Source: Mariniflexile maritimum (lineage in GTDB: Bacteria; Bacteroidota; Bacteroidia; Flavobacteriales; Flavobacteriaceae). From it: a stretch of 62,835 nucleotides of DNA. The notes under the pieces are model-generated. The model had not been told where the DNA came from, ran no database searches, and saw only the letters and a program-made list of their open reading frames with translations. Of the stretch, positions 18,755-30,546 are shown one piece after another. Made by a program: the position numbers and the translations under genes. The stretch is from NCBI RefSeq assembly GCF_009746565.1, contig NZ_WRPN01000015.1, positions 1-62,835 on the forward strand. Direction: 5' to 3'. Position 1 is the stretch's first letter, and each line of letters begins with the position of its first letter.

Positions 18755-19645
18755 TCACTTTTTACTTCTGGGGTGCGCTTGTACGTGCACCTTTTTTAAT
18801 TCGCTTATGCTATTATGTGTATAAACCTGTGTTGCTGCCAAACTTGAATGACCAAGAAGCTCTTTAACAGCATTTAGGTTGGCACCTTGATTGAGTAAAT
18901 GGGTCGCAAAGGAATGTCTTAATATATGCGGACTTTTTTTTACCTTAGTAGATGCAAGACTAAAATAATCATTTATTATTCTGTAAACAAGCGTTTCATA
19001 TATTTTAACGCCTTTTTGGGTTAGAAACAGATAATCGTTATCTAAAATTGTTTCAAGCGTATCGCGTTGCTTCAGGTATAGGCGCAGTGTTTTTATAACC
19101 GAATCCAGCAACGGAACCACACGTTCCTTGTTTCTTTTGCCCAACACCTTTAAGGTTTTTGTTTCTAAATCAATACTTAAAAGTTTCAATTCAACCAGTT
19201 CGATCCTTCGTATGCCCGTAGAGTAAAACAATTCAATCATTAACTTGTTTCGGGTGCCTTCAAAATCCTTTTCAAAAAAAAGCGCGTCTAAAACGGTAGC
19301 CACTTCCGGTTCGGAAAAAGGTATCTGTATTTTTTTACTGGTTTTTAAGGCTTTGTGCTTTGCCAACGGATTTGTTTCAATAGCCTTAATTTTCAGAAGA
19401 AACTTATAATAGGTATTTAAAGCCGATATTTTTCGGTTGATGCTCCTGTTCGATATGCCACCTTCAACCAAAATTACAATCCAGTTTCTTATTTGCGGAT
19501 AATGAACAAGATTTATCGTATCTTGTTGATATTCTGAAGCGATAAACACCCTAAAATCCTCTAAGTCTTTTTGATAGGCATTTACGGTTAAAGCTGAATA
19601 TTTTTTTTCGAGCAGTAAGTAATCTGTAAATGGTTTGAAGGGCAT
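18755..19645 (-). CDS. xerC: Tyrosine recombinase, XerC/XerD type
   Basis: 296 residues, the typical Xer length. An N-terminal SAM-like core-binding domain (SALTVNAYQKDLEDFRVFI) is followed by the catalytic domain. All catalytic residues are visible: Arg in STGIRRIELVEL, Lys in VLGKRNKERVVPL, HxxR in HILRHSFATHLL, His in LLGHSSLAATQ, and the nucleophile Tyr in VYTHNS. It probably resolves chromosome dimers at dif. The C- or D-type assignment is not certain from sequence alone. Confidence 0.88.
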   Translation of the reverse strand: MPFKPFTDYLLLEKKYSALTVNAYQKDLEDFRVFIASEYQQDTINLVHYPQIRNWIVILVEGGISNRSINRKISALNTYYKFLLKIKAIETNPLAKHKALKTSKKIQIPFSEPEVATVLDALFFEKDFEGTRNKLMIELFYSTGIRRIELVELKLLSIDLETKTLKVLGKRNKERVVPLLDSVIKTLRLYLKQRDTLETILDNDYLFLTQKGVKIYETLVYRIINDYFSLASTKVKKSPHILRHSFATHLLNQGANLNAVKELLGHSSLAATQVYTHNSISELKKVHVQAHPRSKK

Positions 19646-19870
19646 ATATTAGGTTTAAAGTTTAAAGTTACAGGTTTAAAAACTATGTTGCAAGTATAAA
19701 TGGATTTGTTGTTTTATTACCATTCAATTGCCTGAACAAGATATTGTTGCGATTGATGCATTTTAAAGCTGTAGATTATTTAGGCATATATAAAAATATT
19801 AAGTTTCAAATGAATATTATGATGCAAAAAAATGTACTTTTACCTACTTTTTAAAAAATTAAACGCTTAA

Positions 19871-20902
19871 ATGAGTAAAAAGACCACCATTTACGACATT
19901 GCTAAAAAATTAGATATTACAGCAGCAACGGTTTCTAGGGCTTTAAACAACAATCCAAAAATAAGTGAAGCAACCCGAAAGCTGGTTTTAGAAACAGCTT
20001 CGAGCATGAACTATGAGCAAAACAAGCTAGCCCTAGCGCTAAAAAGTGGCAAAAGCAAAAATGTGGGCGTTATTGTTCCTAGAATTGACAGCAATTTTTT
20101 CGCTTCGATAATTCGGGGTATTGAAGATGAGCTTTCCCTTTATGGATACCATGTTATTATTTGCCAAACACACGAACTGAACGAAAAAGAAGCTGAAACC
20201 ATTGATGCCCTTTTAAACGCGCAGGTTGATGGTATATTGATGTCGGTATCAAGATCCAGTAAAGATTCAAGCCATTACGAACGAATACTCAAAAAGAAAG
20301 TGCCCCTAATATTTTTTGATAGGCGACGCATTATGGAAGGTGTAAGTTCGGTTACCATAAACGACTTTGCAGGCGGCTATGCGGCCACAAAACATTTAAT
20401 TGAGCAAGGTTGCAAGCGCATTGCACATTTTTCGGGCGAACAGTCTATTGAAATATTCAAAGAGCGCTTTTTAGGATACAAACAGGCCTTGCTTGATAAT
20501 GGGATGGCATTGAACCAAGACTACATCATCCAAACGAAAAGTAATCTTGAAGAAGGTGAAAAAGCTATGGGAGCATTGCTTAAAATGAAGAATCCGCCAG
20601 ATGCCCTATTTTCCTCAAGTGATTTTAGCGCTTTGGGTGCCATAGCGGCCATAAAATCAGCGGGTTTAAAGATTCCAGAAGAATTCAGGGTGGTTGGTTT
20701 TAGCAATGAGCCATTTACCAAGTTTATGGAACTTTCCATATCATCGGTAGATCAATCGCCACTTGAAATGGGAACCATGGCCGCAAAAGTTTTTTTAGAA
20801 CAGACCAACAGCGGCGAACAATTTACTATGGATAAAAAAATAGTATTAGAACCCAAATTGCATATTAGGAAATCGTCATTAAAAAAGGCCCTGGCTTCTT
20901 AA
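19871..20902 (+). CDS. LacI-family transcriptional regulator (probable hexuronate regulator)
   Basis: 343 residues. The N-terminal helix-turn-helix (TIYDIAKKLDITAATVSRALNNNPKISEATRKLV) and hinge helix (NKLALALKSGKS) are followed by a periplasmic-binding-protein-like sensor (VGVIVPRIDSNFFASIIRGIEDEL through VVGFSNEPFTKFMELSISSVDQSPLEMG). It converges with uxaA-uxaB. The palindromes TTTGTAATCGATTACAAA (24238-24255) and TGTAATCGATTACC (25415-25428) have the CG-centred form of LacI-family operators and lie in promoters of nearby genes, so I infer they are its targets. A uronate inducer is plausible but not shown. Confidence 0.92.
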   Translation: MSKKTTIYDIAKKLDITAATVSRALNNNPKISEATRKLVLETASSMNYEQNKLALALKSGKSKNVGVIVPRIDSNFFASIIRGIEDELSLYGYHVIICQTHELNEKEAETIDALLNAQVDGILMSVSRSSKDSSHYERILKKKVPLIFFDRRRIMEGVSSVTINDFAGGYAATKHLIEQGCKRIAHFSGEQSIEIFKERFLGYKQALLDNGMALNQDYIIQTKSNLEEGEKAMGALLKMKNPPDALFSSSDFSALGAIAAIKSAGLKIPEEFRVVGFSNEPFTKFMELSISSVDQSPLEMGTMAAKVFLEQTNSGEQFTMDKKIVLEPKLHIRKSSLKKALAS

Positions 20903-20922
20903 GTTTTAAATTATATTTCCAT

Positions 20923-20966
20923 AAAAAAAGCTGAATTTTTGTAATGAAACGAAAATTCAGCTTTTT
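20923..20966. terminator. Bidirectional terminator between the LacI gene and uxaA
   Basis: A perfect 16-bp stem, AAAAAAGCTGAATTTT (20923-20938) pairing with AAAATTCAGCTTTTTT (20951-20966), with a 12-base loop. It has an A-run on one side and a T-run on the other, so it serves both convergent genes. Confidence 0.85.
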
Positions 20967-20982
20967 TAATTAGGGTGATAAC

Positions 20983-22593
20983 TTATAACGACACCCCTCT
21001 TTTCCAAGGGATAAAATCGTTTTGGTTCAATAATTTAGCTTTGGTCTGTATTCTACCGCTCGCAACTTCTATAATAAACGCTAGCATTTCTTCGGCCATC
21101 GCTTCAATTGTTTTTTCACCGCGTATAACGGCACCTGTTTCAATATCGATAATATCTGGCATTTTTTGAGCTAATTCAGTATTTGACGATACTTTAATAA
21201 TAGGTGCAATGGGGTTTCCTGTTGGTGTTCCCAGACCCGTTGTAAACAAAACCACATTAGCGCCCGAACCCACCATGGCCGTCGTACTCTCAACATCATT
21301 GCCCGGTGTACATAATAGGTTAAGGCCCGGTTTGGTAACATACTCACCATAATCCAACACGTCCTGAACAGGCGATGTGCCCCCTTTTTTGGCAGCTCCG
21401 GCCGATTTCATGGCATCGGTAATCAACCCATCCTTTATATTTCCTGGCGATGGGTTCATATCAAAACCTGAACCGGCATCTACCACCGATTTTTCATAGG
21501 CTTTCATGAGTTTAAGGAACTTTGCCCCTTTTTCATCGTCAACACATCGGTTCACCAATTCCTGTTCAACACCACACAATTCAGGGAATTCCGATAAAAT
21601 AGCAGTTCCGTTAAGTGCCGCCAACATATCTGAAACGGCGCCCAAAGTTGGGTTTGCAGAGATTCCAGAAAAACCGTCGGACCCGCCACATTCCAGACCT
21701 ACCTTTAATTTTGATAGTGGTGCCGGTTCGCGCTTAACGTTATTGGCTTTTTTGATGGCCTCAAAAGACTCTTTTATGATGGCCGATAACATATCGTTAA
21801 CGGTTCCCATTTTTTGTTGTTCAAAAATAAGGACTGGTTTTTTTATATTTGGATTTATGGCTTCCAAAGCCTGTTTAAAAATGTTTATCTGAAGGTTTTG
21901 GCACCCCAAACTTAATACGGTTGCACCGGCAACATTTGGGTTGTTAACATAACCTGCCAATAGTTTTGCCAAACTTTCGGAGTCTTGCCTGATGCCGCCA
22001 CAACCCCCGGGATGCGTTATAAATTTTACATCGATATTATCAAAAACATCGGTGGAAGTACTAACATCGGCGGTTTCTTCACCTGTATTATTGACCAACG
22101 AACGAAGCAACATTTGGTGCGGATTAACCTTTTGCTTTAAGAGCTCCTTTTCAAAAACTTCCTTTAAGGTTTCAATGTTTCTGTTTTCACAAAACACCAA
22201 CGGGAAAAAGAGCCACACATTTTCGGTGCCCACTTGCCCATCTTCCCTGTGATAGCCCATAAAGGTTTTATTTTTCCACTTTTCAACATCTGGGGCTTTC
22301 CATGTGAAGGATTCGGTCCTTCCAAAAACTTTCTCGCTTTGGTGCTTTACGTTTTCGGTGGTTAGTACGTCGCCTTTTTCAATAGTTCCGTTTGCAGAAC
22401 CCACAAGCACACCGTACATGATGATTCTATCGCCCGATTCAAATTTCTGTAAAGCTATTTTGTGTTTCGATTTGGTATCGGAAAGTATGGATATGTTGTT
22501 TCCTTCGAAAGATACCACATCGCCTGCCTTTAAATTTACCAAAGCTACTGCCACATTATCTGATGCGTTTACTTTTATGAGTTTTTTCAGCAT
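20983..22593 (-). CDS. uxaA: Altronate dehydratase
   Basis: 536 residues. An N-terminal SAF domain (about residues 5-90, LKAGDVVSF and ALQKFESGDRIIMYG) is joined to the UxaA/GarD dehydratase core (GYHREDGQVGTENVWLFFP, LSLGCQNLQINIF, GLECGGSDGFSGISANPTLG, LNLLCTPGNDVES). It removes water from D-altronate to give 2-keto-3-deoxygluconate in galacturonate breakdown. It lies 32 bases behind uxaB in the same operon. In E. coli the same enzyme is iron-dependent. Confidence 0.93.
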   Translation of the reverse strand: MLKKLIKVNASDNVAVALVNLKAGDVVSFEGNNISILSDTKSKHKIALQKFESGDRIIMYGVLVGSANGTIEKGDVLTTENVKHQSEKVFGRTESFTWKAPDVEKWKNKTFMGYHREDGQVGTENVWLFFPLVFCENRNIETLKEVFEKELLKQKVNPHQMLLRSLVNNTGEETADVSTSTDVFDNIDVKFITHPGGCGGIRQDSESLAKLLAGYVNNPNVAGATVLSLGCQNLQINIFKQALEAINPNIKKPVLIFEQQKMGTVNDMLSAIIKESFEAIKKANNVKREPAPLSKLKVGLECGGSDGFSGISANPTLGAVSDMLAALNGTAILSEFPELCGVEQELVNRCVDDEKGAKFLKLMKAYEKSVVDAGSGFDMNPSPGNIKDGLITDAMKSAGAAKKGGTSPVQDVLDYGEYVTKPGLNLLCTPGNDVESTTAMVGSGANVVLFTTGLGTPTGNPIAPIIKVSSNTELAQKMPDIIDIETGAVIRGEKTIEAMAEEMLAFIIEVASGRIQTKAKLLNQNDFIPWKRGVSL

Positions 22594-22625
22594 TTTAAAA
22601 ATTGTAATTATTTGATATTAAACAG

Positions 22626-24092
22626 TTAAAAGGTTTTGCTGTAATTGGCATAACCCGCTTCAATACCGTTGACATCGATTTCCTTTAAGGCGAGCGCTAC
22701 GGCTTGGGTTAAATTTTCTATTTTATTTAGGTCTTCACCCCAATAATCTTCAATACTTAAAGCGTTTTTGGCTATTTCAGAATAATCATTGGATTCCCAA
22801 ATTTTTGCAAAGGTAGCTACAATTTCATCACTATCCTGTACGGGCAAGCTTTCATTGTTCCACGTTCCTTGATAAAAGCGAATCAATGCTGCGAAGGCAA
22901 AGGTTAAATTGGTAGGCAGTTTTTTATGGATTTTTACATATTCCAACAAACTGGGCAATACCCTAACGGTGAATTTTGAGATAGAGTTTAATGCGATACT
23001 AGACAGGTTGTGGATGATGAAGGGGTTTCTAAAACGGTCGAAAACCTCTTCTGCGAAACTGTTCAGTTCGTTCTTGTCCATTTCTAGGGTATCGATGATT
23101 TCGTTAAAAACGGCTTCGTTGATGAATTTCCCCGTAAAGGCATTATCAACCGTTTGTTTTACCGTTTTGTTTCCGTAAAGCAGTGAAAAGGGCACCATTG
23201 CTGTATGTGCGCCATTTAAAATACGCACTTTTCGGGTTCGGTACGGTTGCATGTTGGCTACAATTTTCACATCCAAATTGGTTTTATGGAAGGGTAATTT
23301 AGCCTTTAAATCGTTTCCGCCTTCAATAACCCATAGCAAGAATGCCTCGGCAGCAACAATTAAATTATCCTTATACTCAAGTTGCGCGTTGTAGGCTTCA
23401 ATTTCATCTTTTGGATAGCCGGGAACAATTCTGTCCACCAATGTGCTGTGGAACGCGTTACTTTCCAACAACCATGTTTTGAAGGCGTCGCCTAAATTCC
23501 AATCGGAAACATATTTTAAAATAATATCCCGTAAAGTTTCGGAGTTATGGTTTATCAATTCGCAGGGAATGATGGTAAGACCTTTGGTTTTATCGGCATT
23601 AAAATGTTTAAAACGTTCGTACAAAAGCACGGTTAATTTAGCGGGAAACGAACTTGGCGGCTGCATTTGGGGCGTATCGGAGCCAACATAAGCAATTCCA
23701 GCTTCGGTAGTATTTGAAATAACAAACTCTAGTGAAGGTTCCTTTGCCAAACTTAAATAATCGTTGAAGTTAGCATACGGATCGACCGCTTTTACAACAT
23801 TGGTAATCAATTCCATTTCTTGAATTTCCTTGCCTTTTTTCACACCTTTCATAAATAAGGTGTAAAGGCCGTCTTGGTCGTTCAGCATCTTAACCAAGCC
23901 TTTGTCTATGGGCTGCACAACGGCAATGCCGGCGTTAAAATTGGCTGCTTTGTTTAGTTCCTGAAAAGCGTAGCCTATAAAAGCTCTTAAAAAATTGCCC
24001 TCTCCAAATTGCACAATTTTAATGGGCGCTTTGGTTTCTTGCTTTAAATTTGCCCTGTTTAAGCTTATTTTATTTTCTTGTATTACTGACAT
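22626..24092 (-). CDS. uxaB: Tagaturonate reductase (altronate oxidoreductase)
   Basis: 488 residues in the long-chain mannitol dehydrogenase family. The N-terminal Rossmann motif is IVQFGEGNFLRAFIGYAFQELN, and VDRIVPGYPKDE and KVRILNGAHTAMVPFSLLYG mark the C-terminal substrate domain, with the Lys-Ile-Leu/Asn-Gly-x-His pattern of the family. It reduces tagaturonate to altronate, the step before uxaA. The strong operator-containing promoter upstream indicates induction through the LacI-type regulator. UxaC is not in the window. Confidence 0.92.
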   Translation of the reverse strand: MSVIQENKISLNRANLKQETKAPIKIVQFGEGNFLRAFIGYAFQELNKAANFNAGIAVVQPIDKGLVKMLNDQDGLYTLFMKGVKKGKEIQEMELITNVVKAVDPYANFNDYLSLAKEPSLEFVISNTTEAGIAYVGSDTPQMQPPSSFPAKLTVLLYERFKHFNADKTKGLTIIPCELINHNSETLRDIILKYVSDWNLGDAFKTWLLESNAFHSTLVDRIVPGYPKDEIEAYNAQLEYKDNLIVAAEAFLLWVIEGGNDLKAKLPFHKTNLDVKIVANMQPYRTRKVRILNGAHTAMVPFSLLYGNKTVKQTVDNAFTGKFINEAVFNEIIDTLEMDKNELNSFAEEVFDRFRNPFIIHNLSSIALNSISKFTVRVLPSLLEYVKIHKKLPTNLTFAFAALIRFYQGTWNNESLPVQDSDEIVATFAKIWESNDYSEIAKNALSIEDYWGEDLNKIENLTQAVALALKEIDVNGIEAGYANYSKTF

Positions 24093-24225
24093 TTTAAATT
24101 CTGGTTATAATTAATACGGTTGCTATTTGGTTCTGTTTTGAAAAATACAATCAAAAAAAAATCATGCTCGATTTAAGTACTGTTATAATTGCATAGTAAA
24201 AACATACCTGATATTTAATTTACAT

Positions 24226-24255
24226 CAAAACTACAACTTTGTAATCGATTACAAA
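24226..24255 (-). promoter_or_regulatory. uxaBA promoter with LacI-type operator
   Basis: Reading on the minus strand: TTTG (-33), 18 bases, then TAGTTTTG (-7), a full match to TAnnTTTG. The perfect 18-bp palindrome TTTGTAATCGATTACAAA (24238-24255) covers the -33 element and most of the spacer, so a bound repressor would block polymerase. It lies about 135 bases upstream of the uxaB start; the rest of the 24093-24420 interval holds only the terminator of the next gene. Confidence 0.75.
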
Positions 24256-24364
24256 AATAAATTTTATTAAATAATGATAAACAAACCGTTTTTTAAACCC
24301 AAAACGGGCCATAAGCATTTAAAGTGTGTAACCAATTTATTTAGGAAGGCTAAAAAATAAAATA

Positions 24365-24390
24365 GGGACATGCCCTAAAAAGCATGTCCC
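24365..24390 (-). terminator. Terminator of the secreted T9SS protein gene
   Basis: Perfect 9-bp stem GGGACATGC (24365-24373) / GCATGTCCC (24382-24390), loop of 8. On the minus strand it is followed by a T-rich stretch. Confidence 0.75.
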
Positions 24391-24420
24391 AATTCAATTT
24401 TAGGTTATTGTACGGTTATA

Positions 24421-25380
24421 CTATTTGGTTAATAGTTTAACCGATTTTTGACCTTCGGAAGTTTTAACCGTTGCTATGTACAAACCAGATTGGAATGTGA
24501 AATCCATATCACTGTTTGTTTTGAACGATTTAACCAAAGCTCCTGTAATGCTGTAAATTTTTATATCGGTGCTCGATTTTACGTTTGATACATATACCCT
24601 GTTACCAATAGCATGTACATTTGTTGAAACTTTAGAAATAGCATCATTTACACCAGCTGTTGCTCTACCAATAGCATTTGAAGCATCAATAGTTGGTAAA
24701 TTTACGTCGCCAAAATAGACTCTGTACCAACTTGGTTTGCCCACTAAATCATAATAAAAATACTCTCCTGCAACTGGAAGTGTTGCATGAATCTCATAAA
24801 TATTGCTAGAATTTACATCGGAAGCCGAAGCGTTTAATACAAACGTTAATAAGGCACCTCCGGTTCTTTCCAAGTAATGCTCAATATTGCCGCCATTGGA
24901 AGCAATGTTTTCAGCCCTTGCAAGAATTGTAACTTTTTGGTTTGGAACCGTTGTAGTGATGGACAACGTTCTTTCTAAACCTTTCCCACCTGAGTTCACA
25001 TAGATACGACCAGTAACGCCAACTGCAGCAAAATTGCCGCCAACGTTATCATCATAATCAACTATTGCTGGATTATTCGTTCTTAACCTATCAGAATTCA
25101 CACTTTTATGCACAAATTTTACACCACCACCAAAATCATTTTCATAATAACCAACGCCATAGCTTGGTGCACTTGTGCCTAAAAGTGAAACCTGAGTGCC
25201 TGGAGATGCTCCTTGGTCGCATACCGCATTAATTGAAGTTGCCGTAGCCATATTGGTATAGGTGTAACCGCCACCATCTACTAATTGCTCGCCGCCAAAA
25301 TCCCATACTTTAATTTGCGCTTGTGAAAGCGATGTGAAAAGTAAGATTGATAAAGTTAATAAAAGTAATTGTTTTTTCAT
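24421..25380 (-). CDS. Secreted protein with T9SS type A sorting domain, unknown function
   Basis: 319 residues. A signal peptide (MKKQLLLLTLSILLFTSLSQA) is followed by a beta-rich domain starting KVWDFGGEQLVDGGGYTYTNM, with several Gly-rich strands. The last ~75 residues (IGNRVYVSNVKSSTDIKIYSITGALVKSF ... GLYIATVKTSEGQKSVKLLTK) are a type IX secretion C-terminal domain. The KVWDFG start recalls an N-terminal module I associate with Bacteroidetes pectate lyases, but there is no catalytic domain. The promoter carries the same operator as uxaB, so a role in capturing or binding galacturonan is plausible. That is inference from regulation, not from the protein itself. Confidence 0.75.
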   Translation of the reverse strand: MKKQLLLLTLSILLFTSLSQAQIKVWDFGGEQLVDGGGYTYTNMATATSINAVCDQGASPGTQVSLLGTSAPSYGVGYYENDFGGGVKFVHKSVNSDRLRTNNPAIVDYDDNVGGNFAAVGVTGRIYVNSGGKGLERTLSITTTVPNQKVTILARAENIASNGGNIEHYLERTGGALLTFVLNASASDVNSSNIYEIHATLPVAGEYFYYDLVGKPSWYRVYFGDVNLPTIDASNAIGRATAGVNDAISKVSTNVHAIGNRVYVSNVKSSTDIKIYSITGALVKSFKTNSDMDFTFQSGLYIATVKTSEGQKSVKLLTK

Positions 25381-25410
25381 TTTTAAATAGTTTTAGTTAA
25401 TCCGATTTAC

Positions 25411-25432
25411 AATATGTAATCGATTACCAAAT
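25411..25432 (-). promoter_or_regulatory. LacI-type operator upstream of the secreted T9SS protein
   Basis: TGTAATCGATTACC at 25415-25428 matches the uxaB operator except for its last base. On the minus strand it follows a TTTG, and TAAATCGG lies 18 bases further on, the same geometry as the uxaB promoter, though the -7 element is weaker. Confidence 0.65.
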
Positions 25433-25648
25433 ATAAACAATTAATTTACATTGTCAAATTTTTTTTAAAATTTAACTTTTAAACTTCTGAAAACTTGGCT
25501 TTTTTTTAGAAGTTTATCAACAAAAAACCATAATAGTTACAAACATTTTAATAGCAAGAAAAAAAAAACCTCGAGTAGCTTTATTTTTAATTGATGCCAT
25601 TTGAAAAAATAGAACGCATCTTTTTTGAACCTGTGCTGTTAGACAAAA

Positions 25649-25697
25649 AAAACTGGAACTGCAACTAATACGAATAGTAACCTGCAAGTCCAGTTTT
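25649..25697 (-). terminator. Terminator behind the GH2 gene
   Basis: AAAACTGGA (25649-25657) pairs with TCCAGTTTT (25689-25697) and, after a small internal loop, TGCA with TGCA. On the minus strand a run of eight T follows. It closes the whole polysaccharide utilization locus. The remainder of 25430-25730 holds nothing else I recognise. Confidence 0.65.
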
Positions 25698-25730
25698 AAT
25701 TTAACTAGTAGTATTGATTTTTAAGTTTCT

Positions 25731-28934
<3,204 letters not shown>

Positions 28935-29033
28935 TTACTATTTAAAACAATAAAAATTGTAATGGGGCATAAGGCACAAGCCGTTTTATTCTTGGTAAAA
29001 ATCAATACACTTAAAATATGCTACTTTATGGCA

Positions 29034-30506
29034 TTAATTTGCTAAGGTAATTTTTATGGTGTTTATTGACAAGCTTATTGCCGACAACTTAATGCTGTCC
29101 TGAGGCGTATCAAATACTTTAGAATCTAGTACCGCACCGTTATTTGTTTCGCTCGTAACAGTAACGGTATATCCGGTTATTTTTTTATTGCCGCTGGCAC
29201 CTTTAACCGTTATTGAAATATCTTTTGACTTGGTATTATAATTTGAAAAATGCGCATAAACGGTATTTTCATTTTTTTTCCTGAATGCTATGAGTTCGGT
29301 TTTTGGGTCTTTATCAAGGGTAAAACCAATAACATGCGATAATGGCGGTTGTGCCGAAGTTAACGCTTTAAACGCATAATAATGTTTATAGGGCGTTGCT
29401 TGCAACGCCTTGTCCGGAATACTTAACAAGCCGCCTGGGTACACCTCGACATTGGGGTAATTGTTTTCAAAGTACCACCAAGAACTTACGCCATTATTAA
29501 CCGCTGTGTTAAATAAATTTGATAACGACAAGGCAGCCTTAAGATCTCTACTGGCAAAAACGGCATCCAAATTTAAGGCATCGCCCTTTAAAGCATGTGT
29601 TTCAGATTGGTAAATGGGTTTGCCTTCGGCTTTTGCTACAATGGTTTTAAATAAATCTGGATTGCCCCCATTAATATATTGGTGCGTCGCAATAATATCA
29701 ATGCTTTTCCACACATCGGGGTGGTTAGTTTTAAAATAGTCCATATACTCAATGCAGCCATTTGGTGAAATGGTACTAGGCCCCATAATTAATGGAACTT
29801 TCATGTTGAGTGTATTCTTTACAGGGTCGTTCAACATGGCTTTAAACTTTGGTACGGCATATTTAAAAACGCGGGCAGCACCTTCCATGGTATTACCGTT
29901 AAGCCCGTAATGTTGCTTTCTAAAGCCGGTATTCAAATCGGGCTCATTTACTACATTAAAAATTTCAACGGAAACGCCACGTTCGTAAAATCCTTTAAAT
30001 AATTCAAAAAACCAGTTGGCCAACTTGTCGTATATCAGGGGGTCGTCCGTATTTAAGGCTTGAAATTTTTCGCCGTTCACCACAATTTCACGCATAACAT
30101 CTTTGGGAAATTTTTGTCCTACCAGCGAAAATTCCAATTCGGGCCTATAAACTTTGGCTGCCTTTATATAATTGGCCCTTCTATCAAAATAAGCAGGATC
30201 GTCACTGGGGTAAATTTCAATGTAATCTTGAAAATACTTCATATTGGTGTCTTTAGCCAGTAATTGAATGGCCTGATCTTGCACTGCAGGACTGGTGCTG
30301 TAATGATTGTTCATATACAAACCAATGGACACACCACCACCTATAAATTGTTGTTTATAATCTTCTGCATTTAAAACAATATTTTGGGCTTTTGTGCTGG
30401 GTTCGGGCGTAGTTGGTGTATCTGATGCTGAATCATCCCCACTGCAACCCATAATAAGTAAGAAGGAGAAAAATAATAAACTCGTGCTGCGATTTCTTGT
30501 TTTCAT
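29034..30506 (-). CDS. Clan GH-A glycoside hydrolase, lipoprotein (possibly GH30/GH39/GH5-like)
   Basis: 490 residues. The lipoprotein signal ends in LLIMGC, followed by a Ser/Thr/Pro linker (SASDTPTTPEPSTK). The TIM-barrel hallmarks are FNVVNEPDLN near residue 190 (acid/base Glu after Asn) and IYQSETHALKG near residue 300 (nucleophile Glu). A C-terminal beta-sandwich follows (YAHFSNYNTKSKDISITVKGASGNKKITGYTVTV), as in GH30 and GH39. The partner genes would fit an endo-beta-1,6-galactanase, but I cannot fix the family by eye. It lies between the GH43 and GH2 genes in the same transcription unit. Confidence 0.6.
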   Translation of the reverse strand: MKTRNRSTSLLFFSFLLIMGCSGDDSASDTPTTPEPSTKAQNIVLNAEDYKQQFIGGGVSIGLYMNNHYSTSPAVQDQAIQLLAKDTNMKYFQDYIEIYPSDDPAYFDRRANYIKAAKVYRPELEFSLVGQKFPKDVMREIVVNGEKFQALNTDDPLIYDKLANWFFELFKGFYERGVSVEIFNVVNEPDLNTGFRKQHYGLNGNTMEGAARVFKYAVPKFKAMLNDPVKNTLNMKVPLIMGPSTISPNGCIEYMDYFKTNHPDVWKSIDIIATHQYINGGNPDLFKTIVAKAEGKPIYQSETHALKGDALNLDAVFASRDLKAALSLSNLFNTAVNNGVSSWWYFENNYPNVEVYPGGLLSIPDKALQATPYKHYYAFKALTSAQPPLSHVIGFTLDKDPKTELIAFRKKNENTVYAHFSNYNTKSKDISITVKGASGNKKITGYTVTVTSETNNGAVLDSKVFDTPQDSIKLSAISLSINTIKITLAN

Positions 30507-30546
30507 AATTTATTTATTTAATTTGAAAAATAAGTTTTGCTATTTG

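Noticed and set aside
18755-19645. XerC-like recombinase as the integrase of the island
   Set aside because: It lies 36 kb from the island in the core gene block and has the plain Xer length without an arm-binding domain.
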